DNA of 64,000 nucleotides from Actinospica robiniae DSM 44927 (GCF_000504285.1 NZ_KI632511.1:3965372-4029371), one strand, 5' to 3'. Positions 17,566 to 27,029 are shown, counted from the first letter of the stretch. Translations and numbers: made by a program. Notes: a model not told the origin generated them from the sequence alone.

Positions 17566-17609
17566 ACGGCCCGGGGCCGTCCCCAACTACGGGGCCGGCC
17601 CCGGGCCGT
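17566..17609 (+). terminator. Strong hairpin terminator after LamG gene
   Basis: Arms ACGGCCCGGGGCC (17566-17578) and GGCCCCGGGCCGT (17597-17609) are perfectly complementary over 13 bp. It lies 16 bp after the LamG stop codon. Confidence 0.85.
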
Positions 17610-17749
17610 CCTGCTCAGGCGTGAGTGGCAGTGGGAGAAACCAGCCGACCAATGCCGCTTGTCGATCTGCTGCCTGGGTGCTCACACCCAGTTAATGCCG
17701 TTTGAAGATCGGCGGGGTTGCTGCTCACGGCCAGTCAAAGCCGGTATGT

Positions 17750-17965
17750 CATAGGAAGGGTGTGAGCAGTTCGGGTCGTTTGCGGAGCCGGTCGAGTGCG
17801 TGGCCGGCGGCGTCGCTCAGGTCGGCGAGGTCGGTGGCGCAGTAGTGGGCCGGTGGCTTGTTCTTGGCCCAGGCCCAGCACTGTTCGACGGGGTTGAGTT
17901 CGGGTGCGTACCCGGGTAGCGGCTCGACGGTGAGCCAGGAGGCGTTGGCGGCGAGCTGGCCGGCG
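17750..17965 (-). pseudogene. IS630 transposase C-terminal fragment
   Basis: The minus strand reads YAPELNPVEQCWAWAKNKPP, then HYCATDLADLSDAAGHALD and RPELLTPFL with a stop. This is the third catalytic block (PELNPVE) and tail of IS630 transposases. It diverges from the copy at 18808-19763 (about 80% alike), so it is from a related but distinct element. IS-end-like AATGCCGCTTGTCGATC lies at 17652. Confidence 0.7.
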
Positions 17966-18195
17966 TTGATTGATTGGGCTGCTGGCAGCGGGTTACCCGG
18001 AGTTTATGGGTTCTTCGATGTCGCCGGGTGCTCGGGAGCGGGCGTTCCGGGAGAAGCGGCGGCTGCGGGCTGCGGAGCTGTTCGAGCAGGGTGTGCCGAA
18101 TGTGCTGATCGCCGATCAGCTGGGGGTGACCGACTCGGCGGTCGATCTGTGGAAGGCCAGGTGGGAGGAGGGCGGCGCCGAGGCGTCGCGTTCGA
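17966..18195 (+). repeat. Inverted copy of IS630 transposase N-terminus
   Basis: This 225-bp stretch is essentially identical to the reverse complement of 19580-19804, with one mismatch visible near the end. It encodes the same start (MGSSMSPGARERAFREKRRL, helix-turn-helix VLIADQLGVTDSAVDLWKAR) and breaks off at EEGGAEA. Together with 19580-19804 it forms a large inverted repeat about 1.4 kb apart. Confidence 0.85.
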
Positions 18196-18298
18196 CCGTC
18201 CAGGGAGTTGGACCGGGCAGTCGGAGCGATGGATGGCCGCCACCTCCGGGACGGCGTACCCTCTTCGCAGAGGACTGTCATCAACCTGGAGTGTCGCC

Positions 18299-18778
18299 AT
18301 GCCGTTCAAACGCCCTTCCTTCCTGCCGGGCTCTGAGCGGCGCGCCGCGTCGAAGGCCGAACGAGTGGCCGGGTGGGAGGCGCGGCTCGCGGCTCAGAAG
18401 CAACGCTACGAGGAGCGACAGGCGAGGTATGAGCGCGCCAGTCGGCTCTCGTCGCTGACTCTGCGCTGCAGCCAGGACGCTTGGCCCCTGATCGCCAAGC
18501 TGATCGGAGGCCCGTCGGCACAGCCGAAGGACCTCGAGGTACAGCCGAAGGATCTCGGAGTCGGGTTGATCGAGGTTGATTTATCCGGAACGTATGCGGT
18601 GAACCTGCTCGGCGCGGCACATATCCTCAAAGGCCGCGCGTCTCGGGGGCGGCCCGAATTGGGTAGGCTGCACCCGTTGCTGTGCGCCGCACTGGACCAG
18701 ATCGACCTGGACGCGCCGGAAAGCGCGCTTCCCGTGATCGTCCTGATCGATCTCACCGAGACGCCGGCCGAGGACTAA
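18299..18778 (+). CDS. Hypothetical protein with basic coiled-coil N-terminus
   Basis: A 159-residue protein from ATG 18299, with TGGAG 8 bp upstream. The N-terminal 45 residues are a basic helix (RAASKAERVAGWEARLAAQK, RYEERQARYERAS). A direct seven-residue duplication (QPKDLEV QPKDLGV) follows. The C-terminal half looks globular (LIEVDLSGTYAVNLLGAAHI, LPVIVLIDLTETPAED). It lies between oppositely oriented IS630 pieces, so it may have been carried or trapped by them. Family unknown. Confidence 0.6.
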   Translation: MPFKRPSFLPGSERRAASKAERVAGWEARLAAQKQRYEERQARYERASRLSSLTLRCSQDAWPLIAKLIGGPSAQPKDLEVQPKDLGVGLIEVDLSGTYAVNLLGAAHILKGRASRGRPELGRLHPLLCAALDQIDLDAPESALPVIVLIDLTETPAED

Positions 18779-18807
18779 TGCCGATTGTCGATCTACTTAC
18801 TGGCTGT

Positions 18808-19763
18808 TCATGCCCAGTCGAGTCCGGTATGTCGCAGGAAGGGCGTGAGTAGTTCTGGTCGTTTGCGCGGTCCGTCGAGTGCGCGGCCGGCTGCGTCGGT
18901 GAGGTCGACGAGAGTGGGGGCGCAGTAGTGGGCCAGCGGCCCGTTTTTCACCCACGCCCAGCATTGTTCGACCGGGTTGAGCTCGGGTGAGTAGCCACCA
19001 CGATCACGCGGGCGCCGAGCGCCTGGTGCAGGTCGGTGAGCAAAGGGCCGAATTCGTCCTGGGTGAACGAAGCGTCCGGGGCGAGGCTATAGAAGAGCTT
19101 TGGCAGGCGGCCGGTCCGGTAGCAGGCGAACGCGGCCATCGAGACCTTGCGCTGCGGGGCGTAGGAGTGGCGCAGCCACACCCGTCGCCCGCGCCGAGCC
19201 CAGGTACCGCGGATCGGCGGGGTGAGCATCGCCCCGGACTCGTCCTCGAACACGATCCACGCCCTGGTGCGCCGGGCGCGCTCGAGGATCTGCGGCCAGG
19301 TTACCTCGCGCCACCTGGTGATCGCCTGCTCATCGCGCTGCATCGCCCGGCGTCCCGGGCGGTGACGGGAGTAGCCGATACGGCGCAGAAACCACCAAAC
19401 CGCGGCGTCATCGCCGTAGCGCACGCCGAACAGCTCCTCGATCAGATCGTTGACCCACTTGAGCATCCATCGGTCCTGCTCGTGCCCGTGGGCGAGCGCA
19501 CCGCGGTCCAACTCGGCCGTCAAGACAAGGATCTGCTCATCAGAGAGCAAAGACGGATAGCCGGGCCGACCGGTCGAACGCAACGCCTCGGCGCCGCCCT
19601 CCTCCCACCTGGCCTTCCACAGATCGACCGCCGAGTCGGTCACCCCCAGCTGATCGGCGATCAGCACATTCGGCACACCCTGCTCGAACAGCTCCGCAGC
19701 CCGCAGCCGCCGCTTCTCCCGGAACGCCCGCTCCCGAGCACCCGGCGACATCGAAGAACCCAT
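18808..19763 (-). pseudogene. IS630-family transposase with internal deletion
   Basis: From ATG 19763 the protein has the N-terminal helix-turn-helix, the winged domain (LSDEQILVLTAELDRGALAH) and the first catalytic Asp block (WIVFEDESGAML). It then reads LGARVIVVATHPSS, where the family has VIVVWDN followed by about 25 residues. The frame shifts here, and after the junction a different frame continues YSPELNPVEQCWAWVKNGPL to a stop at 18808. A deletion has removed the second catalytic Asp region, so it cannot transpose. The right end near 18778 (TAATGCCGATTGTCGATC) marks the IS terminus at a TA, the usual IS630 target. Confidence 0.8.
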
Positions 19764-19804
19764 AAACTCCGGGTAACCCGCTGCCAGCAGCCCAATCAAT
19801 CAAC
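19580..19804 (-). repeat. Second arm of 225-bp IS630 inverted repeat
   Basis: The partner of 17966-18195. It covers the start of the IS630 transposase gene and about 40 bp upstream (TTGATTGGGCTGCTGG). The 300 bp beyond it (19805-20109) hold no gene I can support. Confidence 0.85.
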
Positions 19805-20109
19805 AACCCGCATGAGACCCGCGCAACCGCTCCCGCCGAACAGCCCGTCCTGCGGTAACCAACCCGCGCTTATCAGCATGGACCACGCGTCGAACACAGA
19901 CACGCACGCCACCAGGCACCGGCCGACCCCCATGCCCACCGCCAGCGCCCGAAACCGACCTCTCGGACGCCGCCCGTTGCGCATACCAGCGTGTCCAATC
20001 GTCCATCGACGACATCGCGAGTTTCGCTGTTTTGGCAGGGGTCGCTCTGGCGGGTGTGATTGCTGGCGTTTGAGCCCGGCGGCCTCAGATACGGCCGTAT
20101 GGTAGAACC

Positions 20110-20835
20110 GTGGATGAGCGGCTTGTAGTGCAGGTGAGAAACCTGCGTCAGCAGGGTCAGTCGGCGAAGGCGATCGCGAGGACTGTCGGGGTGAGCGTTG
20201 CGGACGTCGTCGGCGTGCTCAACGGCACCGTGCTGGTATCGGACAGTGGTGAGCCGCGGTGCTGGGTGAACGCCGGCTGGAGCCGTAGCGTGGATCTCGA
20301 GGGAGCGCCGCAGTGGGCGGGGTTGGACCCCGGGGCCGGCGATGCCGACAAGGCGCGCGGCCTGGTTGCCGTGCTCGTCGCCGCGGACAGCGCGCGTTCG
20401 GCCAAGGCTCAGGTCGCAGGGTTTCTGCTGGATGTGTGGTGTCTGGGGGTGAAGAACGCACTGCGGCCGGAGCCGATGACTGCGTCTCGGCTGGCGGAGC
20501 ACCGGCACGCCTACTTCGGGGCCTTCGAGGGGCATGTGCAGGTACCCGCCGAGGTTGCCCGTGCCTTGGTGTTCGGGGCTGCTGACTACGCCCGTGGGCT
20601 CGGGTTCGATCCCGAGGCGGACTTCGATGCCGCCGCCGCGCTGCTGGGTGAGCCGGCCGGGCCGTGCCCGATCGGCTTCGGCAAAGATGGAAAACCCCTC
20701 TACATCAACGGCCCGTACGACGATACCGAGGCGATCGTGCGCAGGCTGCGGCACGCAGTGGGCGAGGACGGCTTCGATTTCGCCCTTGCTTTCCCCGAGC
20801 AGCCGCGGCGTCGGGGGTTGTGGACTCGTCGGTAG
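20110..20835 (+). CDS. Helix-turn-helix protein of unknown function
   Basis: A 241-residue protein from GTG 20110. The N-terminus (VRNLRQQGQSAKAIARTVGV followed by ADVVGVL) is a helix-turn-helix resembling sigma-70 region 4 or resolvase-type motifs. The remainder matches a family seen in Streptomyces and relatives, with the blocks CWVNAGWS, FLLDVWCLGVKNAL, AYFGAFEGHVQVPAEVARALV, ARGLGFDPEADF, and a final IGFGKDGKPLYINGPYDD. The conserved second domain is often annotated only as hypothetical or HTH-containing. DNA binding is inferred from the N-terminus; regulon and ligand are unknown. Confidence 0.7.
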   Translation: MDERLVVQVRNLRQQGQSAKAIARTVGVSVADVVGVLNGTVLVSDSGEPRCWVNAGWSRSVDLEGAPQWAGLDPGAGDADKARGLVAVLVAADSARSAKAQVAGFLLDVWCLGVKNALRPEPMTASRLAEHRHAYFGAFEGHVQVPAEVARALVFGAADYARGLGFDPEADFDAAAALLGEPAGPCPIGFGKDGKPLYINGPYDDTEAIVRRLRHAVGEDGFDFALAFPEQPRRRGLWTRR

Positions 20836-20945
20836 TCGCGCCGGGTCGCCCGATGGGATGGGTGGCCCCGGTTACGGGCTGATCCACCGGGAACGGCGAG
20901 AAGCATCGGCGCTGTTCATATCACCTCGGGTGAGGGGATCCGCCG

Positions 20946-21420
20946 ATGCTTCCAGAGTTGACGTTGCCGGCATCGCTGCTCGCGGTGCTGGAGAATCTGC
21001 ATGGTTCGTTCGCGGCGCCGACGTTCGCCACCTTCGCCGCCACGGTCACCGGCTTGATCGCGCAGAGCGCGAAGGGCGCGGTGACCGGGATGCTCACCGG
21101 CGCCGGTCTGGCCGGGTCTGGTCGCACGATCGGGCCCACGCGTTCTTCTCCCGCGCGAGGTGGAACGCCGAGATCCTCGGAATCGTGTTGGCCCACCTGA
21201 TCGTTCGAACCCTGCTGTCGCCCGGGGCGGCGGTGACGGTGGCGATCGATGACACGCTGTTCGAGCGGCGCGGGAAGAAGGTGTTCGGAGCGGCCTGGCA
21301 GCACGACGACGCCGCGACCGGCGAGAAGCAGGTGGCCGGGGCACCTGCTTCGTGGCGGTCGCTTACCCTGCGCTGCCAGACTGATCAACTTTCTCGCGTC
21401 GCCGGCCGACCCCGCCTGGC
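20946..21420 (+). pseudogene. IS701-like DDE transposase, frameshifted and truncated
   Basis: Starts MLPELTLPASLLAVLENLHG, then LIAQSAKGAVTGMLTGAGLA. A frameshift near 21115 moves the reading to WSHDRAHAFFSRARWNAEIL, then AVTVAIDDTLFERRGKKVF (first catalytic Asp in AIDDT). It breaks off after about 125 codons. A scrap in the third frame (INFLASPADPAWQ, 21385-21420) comes from another transposase. The 3' two thirds are missing. Confidence 0.65.
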
Positions 21421-21428
21421 AGTCGACG

Positions 21429-22337
21429 TCAGCCGCAGTCGAACCAGCTGCTAAGCGGCATATCGGGGCAGGTCGCACAGGAGAAGACATAGAAACCGCC
21501 GTTGTCGCCGAACGTCATGTCCAGCGGATGCCGATTGGCCGAAGCCGCCTCGGTGAGGGCCGCCTCAGTCTCCTCGACACCACCGTCGTACCCGGCGGCG
21601 GACCACTCCTCCAACGGGATCCAGTTGCGGCCGCCCTCGTCGCCGAGCAGCGTCAAAAGGTGGTCCATCCGTAGCCGACAGCTCGGACACGTCGGCCACT
21701 CCGGCGGCTGCGTCCAGGTGGGGTAACCGCCCACTTTGCAGCCGAGCACGATCAGAAGATCCCGCATGCTCCAGCCGACCGCGACCTCCTCGACGAACGG
21801 CTCGTCGTGCTCAAGGAAACACTCGAGCAACTCGCTGGGCGCGTCCTCATACGGGTAGTCGGTGACGACTTCCGGATCGATCGTGCACGGCTGCGCAATG
21901 AGCTCGGCCCACGCCTGCGGGTGCACCGCCGGCGCAGCCACCAGCCGCTCTGTGACGGACGCCGCGTCACGCCACCGCACAGCGGGCTGCTCCATGAACG
22001 CGTGCTCCTCATCCACCGGGCACCAAAGGATCTGAAGCAGGTCGGCGCCCTCGGGGTGGGGCAGACCCGGCACGTCACGCACGTAGAGCTGGAGCGCCGG
22101 AGTCAGCGCGGACACCCCGGGAATCGCCTCCTGATGGAAAACGGCCTCGTGCTCCGAGTGGGAGCACACGGGCCACGGTTCTGCCACAGGCCACAAGAGC
22201 GGACCACCGATCGAGCTCTGATCCACCGTCGGATTGCCCCGCCGAGGGTGCAACCGAGTAGCAGAGCGCGCCAACCGCCGCAGCTCGGGAAACCTGGCTT
22301 CGACATCAACCGGCCTCGGGGGCGTAGTACGGGTCAC
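21429..22337 (-). CDS. DUF1963-like protein with Cys motifs
   Basis: A 302-residue protein starting MTRTTPPRPVDVEARFPELR. It shows the actinobacterial form of the DUF1963/YwqG-like fold: TRLHPRRGNPTVDQSSIGGPLLWP, VPGLPHPEGADLLQILWCP and a late DMTFGDNGGFYVFSC-CP. Two zinc-binding-like pairs are visible (CPSCRLRMDH and SCATCPDMP). It is cytosolic. The family has no established activity. It overlaps the edge of transposase debris at its 3' end but appears intact. Confidence 0.7.
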   Translation of the reverse strand: MTRTTPPRPVDVEARFPELRRLARSATRLHPRRGNPTVDQSSIGGPLLWPVAEPWPVCSHSEHEAVFHQEAIPGVSALTPALQLYVRDVPGLPHPEGADLLQILWCPVDEEHAFMEQPAVRWRDAASVTERLVAAPAVHPQAWAELIAQPCTIDPEVVTDYPYEDAPSELLECFLEHDEPFVEEVAVGWSMRDLLIVLGCKVGGYPTWTQPPEWPTCPSCRLRMDHLLTLLGDEGGRNWIPLEEWSAAGYDGGVEETEAALTEAASANRHPLDMTFGDNGGFYVFSCATCPDMPLSSWFDCG

Positions 22338-22639
22338 AGGCGAACTCCAGGTGACTCAACAGCATGACGATGACGGGATGCTAACGCCTCGCTCGTTTCC
22401 ATGACAGACGGCATCGCCTTGAGGTGCGCACGCGCCGCGAACGCGTCTGCCGCGATCCACTGGCGTAAGAGCAATGACCACCGGCTCAGCTGTGTCGAGT
22501 TCGACCGCACTGACTCGACGACCGGCAAACGCTACTGCGGATCACGACTCACACCCATCGCCACCCGGACTGAAGTCCATCCCTCTAATGATCCCCCGCA
22601 CCGCGCCTTGGAGGCGATGCTTGGGAACAGGGAGTAGCT
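22338..22639. other. Intergenic, no supported gene
   Basis: A 64-codon minus-strand frame (22334-22528, LSRWSLLLRQWIAADAFAAR) is somewhat protein-like but has no ribosome-binding site or recognisable family. Nothing else is seen. Confidence 0.4.
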
Positions 22640-24430
22640 TCATAGCGCCTCCAGGCTGTAGGCCTGCTCCTGCATGCGGTACAGCCGGGCGTAGCGCCCG
22701 TCCATCTCCATCAGCGCACTGTGATTGCCCTGTTCAACGATGCGCCCGTCTTCCATCACGAGGATGAGGTCGGCCATGCGGACGGTGGAGAAGCGGTGGG
22801 AGACGATGATGGTGACGGTGCCGTGGGACGCGCCGAGTTCGCGGGCGAGGGCGGCGTGGCGCTGGAAGACGGCGTGCTCACTCGGCGGGTCGAGCGACGC
22901 GGTGGGCTCATCGAGCACCGCGAGCAGGGGATCGGTGCGCATGCAGGCGCGGGCGAGCGCGATCTTTTGCCATTGGCCCTCGGACAGCTCGCGCCCGCCC
23001 TCGAACAGACTCCCCAACTGCGTGTCGAGCCCGTGTGCGAGCGTGCGGTAGAGGGAATCGCCGTTGGCGTGCTCGATGGCGGTGAATAGGCGAGCGTCGT
23101 CGTCACAGGCCTCGAGGTCACCGAAGCCGACGGCGTGGCGCAGCTTGACCTGGTAGCGGTGGAAGTCTTGGAACGCGGCGGTGCTGCGCGCGTGCCAGGC
23201 GTCGATGTCGAGGTCCGCCAGTGACACGCCGTCGACGCGGATCTCGCCGGCGGTCGGCGGGTAGAACCCGTGCAGGAGCTTGACGAGGGTGGTCTTGCCG
23301 CACCCGTGCGTTCCGACGAGGGCGACCATGGTGCCGGCCTGTAGGTGGATGCTGATCGGACCGAGTACCGTCGAGCCCTCGGCGTATCCGAACTCGACGT
23401 CGGTCAGGGTGATGCCGTTCACCAGGCGCTCTGGCGGCTGCGCGGTGTTGGTGCTCAGGTGGCCGGCGCAGTACTCGCGCAGCCAGGCGAGCGGTTCGGC
23501 CAGGGCCATGCCGCTCTGCGTCTGACGGTAGTCCCTCGCGGACTGCGCGACACTCCCCTGCAGCTGCCCGGCGAGCGAGGCGACCAGGACGAAGTCGGCG
23601 ACGCTTCGTTGGCCGGTGGACACGAGGTGCGCGGTGAAGAGCAGGGCGGCGCCCAAGCCGATGAGGAAGACGAGGGATCCGGGCGCGGAGCGGACGGCGG
23701 CTTTCCAACGGGCCTGCAGTTGGACCTCGGTGGCGCGCTGCCAGGCACCGTCCGCCTTCGCCAGCAGGAACTCCTGGGCTCCGGTGACGCGGATCTCCCG
23801 GCCACTGGAGGCACGCGTGGTCACCGCGTGCAGGTGGCGCTCGAGCCGGTTGTCACCGGCGGCGGCCATGGCGGCGCCGCTGACCAGGCCGGCGCTTCCA
23901 CGCCGCACGGCGGGCAGCGCGAACAAACCGAGCAGCAGCAGCCACGGGTTGACCACGGCGAGCAGGGCGAGCGAGAGCACCGCCTGGCCCACGATGGCGA
24001 TGGTGTTGTTCACACCCCAGCACGCGTCGGCCAGCACCTGGCCCTTGCCCACCACGAGGTTGAGCCGGTCCAGGTACTCCGGCCGCTCCAGGTGGGCGAC
24101 GCCGCCGAGCCCTGCGGCGGCGGACTGGATCTCCGGGTCGAGCTGTTGGAACCCGACCCGGTCGGCCAGATCACCGCGCAGCATTATGGTGGCGTACAAG
24201 CCGATCCAGCGCATGGCCACGCCCGCGCCCACCACCGTGACCGACGCCAGCAGCATGCCCCGCGAGTGCTCGGTCACGCTCGAGATCACCTGCCGCAGCG
24301 CCAGACCGATAGCCGCGGCCGCGATCAGCTGGCCGAATATCAGCAGCAGGACACCCGCCGTCATCCGCCGATCCACCCGCCAGGAGCGGATCATCACCTC
24401 GCGCCACAGGGCGCGTGCCGCACTCGTCAC
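22640..24430 (-). CDS. ABC exporter subunit (membrane + ATPase fusion), second gene
   Basis: A 596-residue half-transporter. The N-terminal about 320 residues carry a six-helix type I exporter domain; the C-terminal ATPase shows Walker A GTHGCGKTT, signature LSEGQWQKIALAR, Walker B LLAVLDEPTASLD and the switch His in SHRFSTV. The degenerate signature (LSEGQ) suggests it pairs with the upstream partner, whose signature is canonical. Its ATG overlaps the partner's stop by 4 bp (24427-24430), implying translational coupling and a heterodimer. Such pairs export peptides, lipids or drugs; the cargo is not evident here. Confidence 0.85.
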   Translation of the reverse strand: MTSAARALWREVMIRSWRVDRRMTAGVLLLIFGQLIAAAAIGLALRQVISSVTEHSRGMLLASVTVVGAGVAMRWIGLYATIMLRGDLADRVGFQQLDPEIQSAAAGLGGVAHLERPEYLDRLNLVVGKGQVLADACWGVNNTIAIVGQAVLSLALLAVVNPWLLLLGLFALPAVRRGSAGLVSGAAMAAAGDNRLERHLHAVTTRASSGREIRVTGAQEFLLAKADGAWQRATEVQLQARWKAAVRSAPGSLVFLIGLGAALLFTAHLVSTGQRSVADFVLVASLAGQLQGSVAQSARDYRQTQSGMALAEPLAWLREYCAGHLSTNTAQPPERLVNGITLTDVEFGYAEGSTVLGPISIHLQAGTMVALVGTHGCGKTTLVKLLHGFYPPTAGEIRVDGVSLADLDIDAWHARSTAAFQDFHRYQVKLRHAVGFGDLEACDDDARLFTAIEHANGDSLYRTLAHGLDTQLGSLFEGGRELSEGQWQKIALARACMRTDPLLAVLDEPTASLDPPSEHAVFQRHAALARELGASHGTVTIIVSHRFSTVRMADLILVMEDGRIVEQGNHSALMEMDGRYARLYRMQEQAYSLEAL

Positions 24431-26403
24431 CGTCGTACTCCCGCCTCGTGTGACACGCCTTCTTCTTCGCTCGACGCCGTGTCGCCTTCCTCAGTCGCGG
24501 CGTCCTCGAACTGCTCGGCCTGGAGCCGGAACAGCCGCGCGTACTCGCCGCCGGCCGCGATCAGCTCCTGGTGCGAGCCGGACTCGATCACCTTGCCGCC
24601 CTCGATCAGCACGATCCGATCGGCCTCGCGCACGGTGGAGAGCCGATGGGAGATCAGCACCACCGAGACCCCGCGCGCCGCCTCGATCAGTTGATGGAAG
24701 ACCTCGAACTCGGTGTGCACGTCCAGGTGCGCGGTCGGCTCGTCCAGCACCAGGACCCGTGCGCCGGTGCGCACCGCGAGCAGGGCGCGGGCCAGCGCGA
24801 CGCGCTGCCACTGCCCGCCGGAGAGGTCTACGCCGCCGCGTACTCCCGCCGTCAGCGACGTCTCCCAGCCGGCCGGCAGCGCTTCGATCAGCTCGCGTAT
24901 CCCGGCCTGCTCCGCCGCGAAGGCGACGTCCTCGGCGTCCGCGTGGTCCGCGTCCCCGGCGGCGATGTTGTCACGCGCGGAGAACTCGTAGCGGATGAAG
25001 TCCTGGAACACCACGGACAACTGCCTGCGCCAGCGGACCGCACCCACCGAGTACAGGTCCGTGCCGTCCAGGCTGATCCGGCCCGCGTCCGGAGGGTACA
25101 TCGCGGCCAGCAACTTGATCAACGTGCTTTTGCCGGCACCGTTGAGTCCGACGACGGCGAGCACCTCGCCCGGCCTGATCTCCAGGTCGATCCCGTCGAG
25201 CACCCGCCGCTCGGTGCCTGGATAAGCGAAGGACACGCCCTCGAACCGGACCGCCGGCGGAACCTCGCGCGCCGCGTCGGGCGCCGCCGGGAGCGGCTGC
25301 CCGGTGCCCGGAACGGCGCGCCGCAGACGGTCAAGAGCGAGCAGCCTGGGCAGACCGGCCTCCATCGCGAGAACCATGTCGCCAGCCGCGAACAGCGGGA
25401 ACAGCAGTACGACGGCGGTCAGATCCCCGCTGAGCCGTCCGATCGGCACGTCCCCATCGAGCGCGCGGAGGCCGACCGCGTATCCGGCGGCGGTCATTAT
25501 GACGGTGGCGATCGCCCACCAGAGCCACTGGCGGCGCATGTCGGCCATCTTCGCGCGACGCGACGGAGCCAGATGCGCCTCCGCCTCCTCCGCGTGCCGT
25601 TCGCCGATCCAGTCGCCGAGCCCGAATATCCGGACCTCCTTGGCCGGCTGAGGCGCCGTCAGCAGGGAGGTCCAGTAGTCCGCGCGCCGCCGGTGCACCA
25701 TCTGCGCCGCCCAGACGCGTACGATGCCCAGGAAGCCGCTGCGTTGACCCGCCCGGAAGAACACGAGCCCCGCCAGCAGCAGCACGCACACCAGCGGGTC
25801 GTCGCGCCCGATCACCGCCAGGCCGGTCAGGCCGCCGACCCATCGGTTCAGCAGGATCGCCTGCGCCCACGTCGCCTGGCCCACTGTGCCCTCGGTCCAG
25901 TTGTCCGGATCCGACGCGGCCAGCAGCAGATCGTCCTGACGCGCCGAGTCCTCCAGGTGCGCCACGCCGTCCGGCGACCCGGCCCAGCGCGAGACCGCGC
26001 GTCGGTGTGCCCCGTCGACCGCCCGCAGCACCAGGTACCGCAGGGGTTCGTCCGTCAGGTTCATCATCTGGCCGACTATCAGCACCGCGACGTATCCGAC
26101 CACCACGCCGGCCACATGGTCGGGGCGGTGCTGCGCCGCCTGCACGACCTGTCCGACCAAGGCGCCGGTGATCAGGGCCATCCCTGCCGTCATGGCGCTG
26201 CGCAGGGCGAGCGCCACGCCGCAGACCCACCGCGCCCACGCGGGCACCGCCCGCCAGCACGCCGCCAACAGCAGTTGCCGTCGGCACGCCTCCCTCAGCG
26301 CCGCCCACCGCGCCGGCCCGGGCACTGCTTCAGGGACCGTCGTGCCGACAGGGGGAGTGGGTTCGGACCCGGGGTGCGGTGATCGGGGTACGGGCAGCGC
26401 CAT
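24427..26403 (-). CDS. ABC exporter subunit (membrane + ATPase fusion), first gene
   Basis: A 658-residue half-transporter from ATG 26403, which has GGAG 8 bp upstream; the frame extending to 26595 is arginine-rich and not family-like. It has a transmembrane domain (VCGVALALRSAMTAGMALIT onwards) and an ATPase with Walker A GLNGAGKST, signature LSGGQWQRVALAR, Walker B VLVLDEPTAHLD and SHRLSTV. First gene of a two-gene operon with the downstream subunit. The organisation resembles exporters next to RiPP or natural-product genes; no precursor peptide or modifying enzyme could be found nearby apart from a DUF6193 fragment on the other strand. Confidence 0.85.
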   Translation of the reverse strand: MALPVPRSPHPGSEPTPPVGTTVPEAVPGPARWAALREACRRQLLLAACWRAVPAWARWVCGVALALRSAMTAGMALITGALVGQVVQAAQHRPDHVAGVVVGYVAVLIVGQMMNLTDEPLRYLVLRAVDGAHRRAVSRWAGSPDGVAHLEDSARQDDLLLAASDPDNWTEGTVGQATWAQAILLNRWVGGLTGLAVIGRDDPLVCVLLLAGLVFFRAGQRSGFLGIVRVWAAQMVHRRRADYWTSLLTAPQPAKEVRIFGLGDWIGERHAEEAEAHLAPSRRAKMADMRRQWLWWAIATVIMTAAGYAVGLRALDGDVPIGRLSGDLTAVVLLFPLFAAGDMVLAMEAGLPRLLALDRLRRAVPGTGQPLPAAPDAAREVPPAVRFEGVSFAYPGTERRVLDGIDLEIRPGEVLAVVGLNGAGKSTLIKLLAAMYPPDAGRISLDGTDLYSVGAVRWRRQLSVVFQDFIRYEFSARDNIAAGDADHADAEDVAFAAEQAGIRELIEALPAGWETSLTAGVRGGVDLSGGQWQRVALARALLAVRTGARVLVLDEPTAHLDVHTEFEVFHQLIEAARGVSVVLISHRLSTVREADRIVLIEGGKVIESGSHQELIAAGGEYARLFRLQAEQFEDAATEEGDTASSEEEGVSHEAGVRR

Positions 26404-26678
26404 GCAGCAACTCCGAAACTTTCGCAGGATTCGCCGAAAGCAGCCCCTGGAGGCTACGGCGATGATCCGGTCCTCGTCAACGGATATCCGGGCGCGATGG
26501 TGCTCGTGTCGACTCCAAACACGGGCTCCATTCGCCAGCAGGCCGGCGTCCACCCGGTTCTCGCGCTCGGCCGCCCCCAGCGCGTATCTGAACACTGTCG
26601 TGACAGCCGCCCGATCATCTCAAGCAGCTAAGAAATTGAGTCCCGTCGAGCCGGCATTCATGTCAGGATTGCCCCACG

Positions 26679-27029
26679 CCCGAGGCACCCGACATCGCAG
26701 CTGCCTGGCGCAATGAGCTTGAGCAGACCCCTCACACCCGCCATGGCACTCTTCTCATGGCCCAAGCTGCTTACGGACAGCCCAGGCTCCGCGCGCTGTA
26801 CCCCTTCTACTCACACGGCGCCCTGCACTTCCTCACGACCGTCCCTCCACCATGGCCGCGCGATCTCGGGGAGCCAGATCTTCCGTTCATCCTCGAGGGC
26901 GGCCCGCCATACAGCGTCTGCACCGCCGGCTACGCGGAATTGCTCGGAGAGGCTGCCACGCCGGAAGAGGGAGTCGCGCTGCTCGTGGCCAACTTGCCGC
27001 CTGATGTTGGCGTGCAGGCGGATCACTAA
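26679..27029 (+). pseudogene. DUF6193 protein, C-terminal part
   Basis: The in-frame reading PEAPDIAAAWRNELEQTPHT, then AAYGQPRLRALYPFYSHGAL, VCTAGYAELLGEAATPEEGV and ALLVANLPPDVG matches the conserved C-terminal domain of DUF6193 proteins, annotated as natural-product biosynthesis proteins in Streptomyces. Family members are about 100-150 residues longer at the N-terminus. Here upstream similarity is lost before about 26680 and no good start exists, except ATG 26757 inside the domain. Probably truncated. The spacer back to 26404 otherwise holds nothing I recognise. Confidence 0.55.

Noticed and set aside
24571-26382. 603-codon plus-strand frame antisense to the ABC exporter subunit
   Set aside because: It is histidine/arginine-rich and repetitive, with no recognisable domain. 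The minus-strand frame has complete ABC motifs.
26404-26595. 64-residue N-terminal extension of the first ABC subunit
   Set aside because: Arginine-rich and unlike the family; ATG 26403 has its own ribosome-binding site.
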